Positions 37,912 to 42,863 of a stretch of 42,863 nt of DNA are shown piece after piece (the first letter of the stretch is position 1; each line of letters opens with the position of its first letter). Source of the stretch: a virus. The notes beneath the pieces were generated by a model that was given only the letters and a program-made list of their open reading frames with translations, was not told the DNA's origin and ran no database searches. A program made the translations under genes and the position numbers. Location of the stretch: positions 1 through 42,863 of IMG/VR virus record IMGVR_UViG_3300010403_000032; one strand, 5' to 3'.

Positions 37912-38129
37912 TCCGCCGCGCTGTCCTTCGCGGCCACAAAGGTCGGGCGGCCCGTCGCATCCTGCGCCGTCCCGGCGACGCTCGCCAATGGAACGCGCGG
38001 GGCAAGCTTATCGACGCCTACTGGGACGCGGACTACGCCTACGACGAGCGCGAGGAACGGCGGATGGCTGCCCGCTACGGGCCCTCTCCGGCGCAGCTCC
38101 TGCACCGCGCATACCGGAGGCGGTCATGA
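37908..38129 (+). CDS. Small basic protein
   Basis: 73 aa from GTG. Arg-rich (RRAVLRGHKGRAARRILRRP) with an aromatic/acidic centre (LIDAYWDADYAYDEREERRM). May bind nucleic acid. Not recognised. Confidence 0.6.
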   Translation: MIRRAVLRGHKGRAARRILRRPGDARQWNARGKLIDAYWDADYAYDEREERRMAARYGPSPAQLLHRAYRRRS

Positions 38130-38293
38130 CCTGGGCTACCGCCTTCCTTCTCGCTGCTGGCGCCGGACTGGCGCTGATGGCCCTCGTTGGCCTGATCGTC
38201 GCCACCGCCTGGCTCATTGCCGTCCTGGTCATGGGAGCGGCCGACGACGAGCCGTACGAGTTCGAGCCGCTGCACCTGATCCGGAGGGACTGA
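38126..38293 (+). CDS. 55-aa membrane protein
   Basis: From ATG 38126, overlapping the previous stop. Two close hydrophobic segments (TAFLLAAGAGLALMALVGL and VATAWLIAVLVMGAA) and an acidic tail. Confidence 0.58.
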   Translation: MTWATAFLLAAGAGLALMALVGLIVATAWLIAVLVMGAADDEPYEFEPLHLIRRD

Positions 38294-38294
38294 G

Positions 38295-38765
38295 ATGGGA
38301 ACCAGGGTCGACTTCTATGTTGGGCGAGGCGAGACCGCCGAGTGGCTGGGCTCCTACCCCTTCGACGGATACCCCGATGGCGTCTTCGGAGACGTACGCG
38401 ACAACCAGGAGGTATTCGGCCCGATCGAGCGCGGCGAGCCGGTTGCTGAGGGTGCTTGGCGGTCGCTCGTCGCCGGCTTCCTCACAGAGAACGCCGACCG
38501 GGCCACCCTGCCCGAGCAGGGTTGGCCGTGGCCATGGGAGACGAGCGCGACGACGGACTACGCCTACGCGTGGGACGACGGCGTGATCTATGGCTCATGC
38601 TTCGGGCACCGCTGGTTCACCGTCAACCCCGACGCCAAGAACTGGGGCGAGGACGACGATGAGCGGAGCGACAAGAGCGCCGTATTCCCCGACATGACCG
38701 CGCGCAAGGCCGTCACCTACGGCCCGCGTTCAGGCTTGATCGTCTTTGGGCTGCCGTCATCATGA
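38295..38765 (+). CDS. Actinophage protein of the MGTRVDFYVGRG type
   Basis: 156 aa from ATG. Start MGTRVDFYVGRGETAEWLGS, then FDGYPDGVFGDVRDNQEVFG, YAYAWDDGVIYGSCFGHRWF. This opening is frequent in actinophage hypothetical proteins of early operons. Function unknown. Confidence 0.72.
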   Translation: MGTRVDFYVGRGETAEWLGSYPFDGYPDGVFGDVRDNQEVFGPIERGEPVAEGAWRSLVAGFLTENADRATLPEQGWPWPWETSATTDYAYAWDDGVIYGSCFGHRWFTVNPDAKNWGEDDDERSDKSAVFPDMTARKAVTYGPRSGLIVFGLPSS

Positions 38766-39496
38766 CCGCCTTCGTTCTCTATTCGACCGCGCTCGGCGCA
38801 CTCCTCGTCGGTGCCGTACTGACCGCAGCCTTCGGCTTCCCCATCGTTGCCCGTCGTGCCCGTGCCCGCACCGCCGAGGAGACCCGCGTCTACGAAGGCG
38901 TCCTAGTACTGGCGGGAGGTCCGCAGTTGCACCCGCTCGTCGAAGAAGCGCTGCCGGCGCAGTTCGGCACCCTCGTCGAGCACGCACGGCTCACCGAGAG
39001 ACTTCCCATAGGGGCGGAGCCTGTCCCTGCACAGGTCCGGGATGGCGTCACCGGCCGGGCCGAAGGTCCGCGAACGTCGGGTAATGCCGCCCCCGCCGAG
39101 GTAGAACCCCCGCCGCACACCGGTGGTCCGGCGGGGTCCATCTCCTGGCCGCTGTCGTGGCGGCTCCTGTGGCCGGTGCTGCTGTTCGTCGCCCAGTTCT
39201 GGCACACCCCGATCGGCGAGCGGATCGACAGGATCGCCTCGTCGCCCCGGCTGTACTGGCTGCTCGGCCCGATGGCGCGCTGGGAGTTCGTCACCCTGCC
39301 GACCGCCGTGCCCGCCCCGGGCGGTGCGCGGCATGCGGCGCCGGACCTCGACGGCGAGGCCGAACGTCGACGCCGGGCGCTGTTCGAGCCCACCCAGGAG
39401 ATGCCGGCCCTGTACGGACTGGACCCGGGCTGGCGCAAGGACTCCGGCGAGATCCCGGTGGCGCACATCGGCGAGTTGGTTGGGATGGCGACGTGA
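38762..39496 (+). CDS. Membrane protein of the early operon
   Basis: 244 aa, ATGA overlap. First helix FVLYSTALGALLVGAVLTAAF near the N-terminus; a second hydrophobic segment at about 125-145 (SWPLSWRLLWPVLLFVAQFW). Between them lies a soluble, Pro-rich region. No family recognised. Confidence 0.66.
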   Translation: MTAFVLYSTALGALLVGAVLTAAFGFPIVARRARARTAEETRVYEGVLVLAGGPQLHPLVEEALPAQFGTLVEHARLTERLPIGAEPVPAQVRDGVTGRAEGPRTSGNAAPAEVEPPPHTGGPAGSISWPLSWRLLWPVLLFVAQFWHTPIGERIDRIASSPRLYWLLGPMARWEFVTLPTAVPAPGGARHAAPDLDGEAERRRRALFEPTQEMPALYGLDPGWRKDSGEIPVAHIGELVGMAT

Positions 39497-39678
39497 GCCT
39501 CTTCCAGGGCCGCTCCGCCGTGGTCGAGCCGGTGCGCAAGCCCCCAGCCTGCCCCGGCTGCCACTCCACCGTCGACCTGACCGACCTGCGCATCGGCGAC
39601 GGCACCATGGTCAAGGCGTGCCGGGATCCCCGAGGGTGCTGTAGCCGGGCTCGGACACAGGGGATGTGGTGCAAGTGA
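39493..39678 (+). CDS. Small zinc-ribbon protein
   Basis: 61 aa from GTG. PPACPGCHSTVDLTDL and KACRDPRGCCSRARTQGMWC form a Cys-rich pair. Overlaps on both sides. Confidence 0.62.
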   Translation: MSLFQGRSAVVEPVRKPPACPGCHSTVDLTDLRIGDGTMVKACRDPRGCCSRARTQGMWCK

Positions 39679-39926
39679 GCACGCACACCCACACCTGCAC
39701 CGCCTACAAGGGTGCAGGTCTCGACCCGAATCGGCCACGACGGTACGGCTGTACCTGTGCCTTCTGGCCGACCGTGACCGTGAAGGTTCACCTGGTCGTC
39801 ATGGACAGTGGCGGCATCTTCGGTGCGTTCCTCGACGCCGAGCGGGCGAGCGAAGCGGCTCGGAACATCGAGGGTGTCGTGGCGGTACTGCCGGTGGCTG
39901 AGGACTACCGGGCGGCCACGTCATGA
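39675..39926 (+). CDS. Small hypothetical protein
   Basis: 83 aa from GTG. His/Cys-rich beginning (STHTHTCTAYKGAGLDPN, RYGCTCAFWPTVTV), then a strand-helix unit (VKVHLVVMDSGGIFGAFLDA). Ends just before the nuclease gene. Confidence 0.64.
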   Translation: MSTHTHTCTAYKGAGLDPNRPRRYGCTCAFWPTVTVKVHLVVMDSGGIFGAFLDAERASEAARNIEGVVAVLPVAEDYRAATS

Positions 39927-40783
39927 CCACCGCTACCGTCGCTGTCACCGAGCCCGGTGTCTACGAGATGGACGACGAGGCTTACCACCGCGACCCCGTT
40001 CCCGGCGGTTCGCTGTCCGCGTCGGGCGTGAAGCTCCTGCTGCCCAAGTCCTGTCCGGCGAAGTTCCGCTACGCCCAGGACCACCCGCGCCCACCGAAGC
40101 GCGAGTTCGACCTGGGCCACGCGGTCCACAGGCTAGTGCTCGGTGTGGGCGCCGAGTTGGTCCCCATCGACTACGAGACCTATCGGGGCCTCAACGCCCG
40201 GGAACTGCGCGACGGCGCCTACGCCAAGGGCCTGGTGCCGCTACTGCGCCACGAGTACGAACTGGCCCAGGAGGTTGCCAAGGCCGTGCTCTCCGACCCG
40301 CTGGCGGGGGCGCTGTTCAGCCGGGGCAAGCCGGAGCAGTCGCTGTTCTGGGTCGACGACGAGACTGGGGTGTGGCGCCGGTCCCGGCTGGACTGGCTGC
40401 CCGACGCGAACAGTTGGAACGGCCGGGTCGTGATTCCGGACCTGAAGACGGCCGACCACGCCGACCCGGAGTCGTTCGGCAGGGCGCTGCACAACTACGG
40501 CTATGCCAGCCAGGCCGCCTTCTACGTCGACGGCGTGCTCGCTCTGGGCCTGGCCGAGGACGCCGCGTTCGTCTTCGTCGTGGTCGAGAAGGAACCGCCG
40601 TACCTGGTGAGCTTCTACGAGCCCGACGCCGAAGCGCTGCGGATCGGCCGGGAACGCAACCGGCGGGCGCTGGCGATCTACCGGGACTGCCGCGAGGCCG
40701 GCATGTGGCCCGGCTACACCACTGACGTTGAGCAGATCTCGCTCCCCCGATGGGTCGAGCGTCAACACGAGGAGTCCGAGTGA
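39923..40783 (+). CDS. RecE-like PD-(D/E)xK exonuclease
   Basis: 286 aa, ATGA overlap. GSLSASGVKLLLPKSCPAKF and FDLGHAVHRLVLG are the opening motifs; VVIPDLKTADHADP contains the catalytic D-x-K region (D..LKT), and LHNYGYASQAAFYVDGV holds the QxxxY motif of the lambda-exonuclease-like/RecB-type group. It should make 3' single strands for the RecT annealase encoded next. Usual length for phage PDDEXK proteins of this type. Confidence 0.88.
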   Translation: MTTATVAVTEPGVYEMDDEAYHRDPVPGGSLSASGVKLLLPKSCPAKFRYAQDHPRPPKREFDLGHAVHRLVLGVGAELVPIDYETYRGLNARELRDGAYAKGLVPLLRHEYELAQEVAKAVLSDPLAGALFSRGKPEQSLFWVDDETGVWRRSRLDWLPDANSWNGRVVIPDLKTADHADPESFGRALHNYGYASQAAFYVDGVLALGLAEDAAFVFVVVEKEPPYLVSFYEPDAEALRIGRERNRRALAIYRDCREAGMWPGYTTDVEQISLPRWVERQHEESE

Positions 40784-41718
40784 CCGAGGTAGCCATCCGC
40801 GACGACGGTCCGCAGCCGTACTACCCCGACAGCGCGCTGGTCCAGTGGGCCTACGAGGCACGCCAGGCCGCCCAGATCGCCGCGTCGCTGGCGAAGACTT
40901 CCTTCGTGCCCGCCAGCCTGCGCGGAAAGCCGGATGATATTACCGCCGCGATCCTGGCCGGCCAGGAGTTGGGGCTGCAGCCGATGGCGACCCTGCGCTC
41001 CATGGACGTCATCCAGGGAACGCCGGCTCTGCGCGCGCACGCGATGAGAGGTCTTCTCCAGTCGCGCGGCCACGCCATCCAGCTCGTCGAGTCCACCGAC
41101 GCCCGGTGCGTGATGCGCGGCTGCCGGCGGGGCGAAGACGTGTGGCAGGAGGTGGAGTGGACGATCCAGCGCGCCGCCGCGCTCGGGCTGACCGGCAAGG
41201 ACCAGTGGAAGAAGCAGCCCCGCACCATGCTGGTCGCCCGCGCGACCGGTGAGATCTGCCGACTCGTCGCGTCGGACGTGTTGCACGCGATGCCGTACGC
41301 GGCGGAGGAGATCGACGACGACCCGCAGCCGGTGCGTGGGGCGACCGGTCCCGTGACCGCGGCCGAGATCCTCGGCGGCGCCAAGCCGGCGGCGGAGGCT
41401 CCTCCCGCCGGTGTCGACGGGCTCCCCGAGCCACCAGTGGAGTCCGAACCGCAACTCATCACCGGACCACAGCAGAAGAGGCTCCACATCCTGCTCAACT
41501 CGGCCGGGCGGGACAACCGCGACGTGGCGCTGGTGTGGATCGCCGGCATCGTCAAACGGGAGGTCGCGTCCACGAAGGAGCTGACCAGGATCGAGGCGGG
41601 CAACGTCATCGGCGCGCTGGAAGACGAGATCGCCGCAGCCGACGCCCAGCCCGAGAAGGAGTGGCCGGAGTCGGCAACGATCCCGGCTGACAATCCGGTC
41701 ATCGAGGACCCGTCATGA
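40780..41718 (+). CDS. recT: RecT-family single-strand annealing protein
   Basis: 312 aa from GTG 40780 (GTGA overlap). DDITAAILAGQELGLQPMAT, LRSMDVIQGTPALRAHAMRG, QWKKQPRTMLVARATGEICR and VASDVLHAMPYAAEEI are typical of actinophage RecT proteins. C-terminal half after residue 195 is acidic and probably flexible (EAPPAGVDGLPEPPVESEPQ) with a last helical unit (QQKRLHILLNSAGRDNRDVA). Works with the upstream nuclease in recombination or genome circularisation. Confidence 0.9.
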   Translation: MTEVAIRDDGPQPYYPDSALVQWAYEARQAAQIAASLAKTSFVPASLRGKPDDITAAILAGQELGLQPMATLRSMDVIQGTPALRAHAMRGLLQSRGHAIQLVESTDARCVMRGCRRGEDVWQEVEWTIQRAAALGLTGKDQWKKQPRTMLVARATGEICRLVASDVLHAMPYAAEEIDDDPQPVRGATGPVTAAEILGGAKPAAEAPPAGVDGLPEPPVESEPQLITGPQQKRLHILLNSAGRDNRDVALVWIAGIVKREVASTKELTRIEAGNVIGALEDEIAAADAQPEKEWPESATIPADNPVIEDPS

Positions 41719-42101
41719 AGGGCCCCACCGACGAGACGGTCCTGCTGGTTGTCGCCCGCGCCACCCGCGACGGCCGGGTGTGCTGCGAGTTGTGCGGCGA
41801 TCCCGTCAAGGGCGACCGTGGAGTCGGTTGGGCCCTGCATCATCGGCGGTTCCGCGACGGACGGCCGGACTCCCACTCGCCGCAAAACTACCTGGTAGTG
41901 CATGGCGCTTCCAATGTCGAGTCGTGCCACGGGGTGATCCACGCCGCCAAGATGACGGCGAAGGAGAACGGCTGGGCCATCACCCGACACGGCTACGTTG
42001 ACCCGCTGACGGTTCCGGTGTGGATCGACGGCGGGGCCCGCCGGGTCCTGCTCGCCGAGGACGGTCGGTACGCCGACGCACCCCCTGAGCGTGCGGCATG
42101 A
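41715..42101 (+). CDS. HNH endonuclease-like protein
   Basis: 128 aa, ATGA overlap. RVCCELCGDPVKGDRGVGWA (CxxC), LHHRRFRDGRPDSHSPQNYL, VHGASNVESCHGVIH. The HH ... N ... H series and the Cys set match HNH nucleases common in actinophage early regions. It could process DNA in recombination or packaging. Confidence 0.8.
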   Translation: MKGPTDETVLLVVARATRDGRVCCELCGDPVKGDRGVGWALHHRRFRDGRPDSHSPQNYLVVHGASNVESCHGVIHAAKMTAKENGWAITRHGYVDPLTVPVWIDGGARRVLLAEDGRYADAPPERAA

Positions 42102-42304
42102 ATGCCCCCATTCCCAGCGTCTGCTCCACCTGCCACGGCGACGGCTTCGTCGAGGTCGTGCCGCTAGCACTGCCCGCCATCGTGGAGGTTCCTTGCCCCA
42201 CCTGTCACTGCCCCTGTGGCGCGCCGTCACCCGGGGGCCCGTGCGAGCAGTGCCGTGACGAGATCGCCGAGGACACCCGACACAGGAGGCGGGCCGATGT
42301 CTGA
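42098..42304 (+). CDS. DnaJ-type zinc-finger small protein
   Basis: 68 aa, ATGA overlap. VCSTCHGDGFVEVVPL is a CxxCxGxG unit, followed by VPCPTCHCPCGAPSPGGPCEQC. A zinc-binding protein without the J domain. Confidence 0.72.
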   Translation: MNAPIPSVCSTCHGDGFVEVVPLALPAIVEVPCPTCHCPCGAPSPGGPCEQCRDEIAEDTRHRRRADV

Positions 42305-42845
42305 CGCCAAGCGGTACCGCCTGCCTGAGGCCCTTGGTGGTGGCGAGTACGAAGAGCACCGCCGCGCCGACGGCAGCACCGAAGCGCCCATGGGGACCGT
42401 CGCATTCCTGGAGAACGGCGCCCTCGTCTGCGTCGCCCGCGTGCTGCTGACTGAGGTCAAGCCGCCGATGCCGCCGGAGCCGCCTGTCGGGTCGTTCGTG
42501 CACCTCGCCTCGTACTACGGGGTGTATGAGCGGGTCGACCGGGGTTGGATCTCCGCCAACGACGCCGCCGCCGAGGTCTACGAGTGGGACACGCTTCTGC
42601 GGCTCAACTCGGGCGACACTCCAGTGCAACTCGTCCCGTACCCGTTCGCGGAACCGGTCGAGTTGCCATGGCGGCTCGCCATCGCAGACCTGAACCCCTT
42701 CAACTGGTCGGCGATGGTGGCCTGCTCGATCCGCCCCGACCGTGCAGCCTGCGTGACCGCCTCGGCTTACCTGACCGCTGACGAAGCACGCGCCATGGCC
42801 CGCGCTCTGTGGACTACAGCCGATGCAGCAGAGGCCACGTCATGA
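42297..42845 (+). CDS. Hypothetical early protein
   Basis: 182 aa from ATG 42297, with AGGAGGC 6 nt upstream fixing the start. Mixed alpha/beta (GTVAFLENGALVCVARVLLT, VGSFVHLASYYGVYERVDRG, LPWRLAIADLNPFNWSAMVA). No family recognised. Confidence 0.68.
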   Translation: MSDAKRYRLPEALGGGEYEEHRRADGSTEAPMGTVAFLENGALVCVARVLLTEVKPPMPPEPPVGSFVHLASYYGVYERVDRGWISANDAAAEVYEWDTLLRLNSGDTPVQLVPYPFAEPVELPWRLAIADLNPFNWSAMVACSIRPDRAACVTASAYLTADEARAMARALWTTADAAEATS

Positions 42846-42863
42846 AGCGCGCAGACCTTGAGA
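42842..42863 (+). CDS. Start of the next gene (3' partial)
   Basis: ATG 42842 overlaps the previous stop by 4 nt (ATGA), as in the whole chain. Only MKRADLE is inside the window. Confidence 0.55.

Noticed and set aside
40851-42629. Long open frame on the minus strand opposite RecE/RecT/HNH
   Set aside because: It is antisense to three well-supported genes, its sequence is Arg/Gly/Val-rich without domains, and long antisense frames are common at this GC content.
1-42863. CRISPR array, rRNA genes or plasmid replication iterons
   Set aside because: I looked for regularly spaced repeats and rRNA-like stretches and saw none; the repeats present are the operator, arm-site and intergenic copies listed above.

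Overview
The window is a piece of a temperate, tailed (siphovirus-type) actinobacterial phage or prophage. The base composition is very GC-rich, about half of the starts are GTG, and most genes overlap by 4 nt (GTGA or ATGA). The structural gene order (HK97 protease, HK97 capsid, connector, tail tube, frameshifted tail chaperones, tape measure, minor tail proteins, endolysin, holin) is that of a long-tailed actinophage. The tyrosine integrase beside a tRNA-3'-end attP, the repressor and the DUF2637 protein point to a temperate life style in an actinomycete. The exact host genus cannot be read from the sequence. Terminase and portal genes are absent and should lie beyond the left edge; replication genes probably continue beyond the right edge.

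Layout. (1) 1-12.1 kb: head module. The protease and capsid are followed by a dense cassette of sugar and small-molecule enzymes (two-domain glycosyltransferase, 2-oxoglutarate/Fe(II) oxygenase, methyltransferase, FAD oxidoreductase, two more glycosyltransferases). Then come a tail-fibre-like protein, a DUF4082 protein, a connector and a tail terminator, with another glycosyltransferase wedged in before the tail tube. (2) 12.1-20.6 kb: tail module with a clear -1 frameshift site (GGGAAAA), a tape measure, a 1172-aa minor tail protein, and a neutral-ceramidase-like hydrolase as the last tail gene. (3) 20.6-25.0 kb: lysis region with an amidase endolysin, six small membrane proteins including an r1t-type holin, a membrane-anchored beta-helix protein, and one zinc-ribbon gene on the opposite strand. 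A 19-bp perfect hairpin closes the region. (4) 25.0-27.4 kb: a minus-strand group of small genes with a DUF2637 membrane protein, separated by strong hairpins. (5) 27.6-29.9 kb: two paralogous small helix-turn-helix genes, each preceded by clusters of TGGCCA sites, plus two membrane-anchored proteins. (6) 29.9-32.5 kb: attP, integrase, XRE repressor, a four-site operator array, a cro-like gene and a MerR-type excisionase. (7) 32.5-42.9 kb: a long chain of overlapping early genes, mostly short and unknown, with several zinc-ribbon proteins, an IS110-type C-terminal domain protein, RecE-like nuclease, RecT, HNH and a DnaJ-type zinc protein.

How it works together. The repressor and integrase are co-oriented and overlap by one base, so integration and immunity are probably co-expressed from the operator region at 31.7-32.0 kb. 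The divergent cro/xis arm starts the early chain that supplies recombination functions. The late genes run as one rightward block from beyond the left edge to the terminator at 25.0 kb. The most unusual content is the enzyme cassette inside the head module, which I infer decorates virion proteins, and the ceramidase-fold enzyme next to the tail genes.
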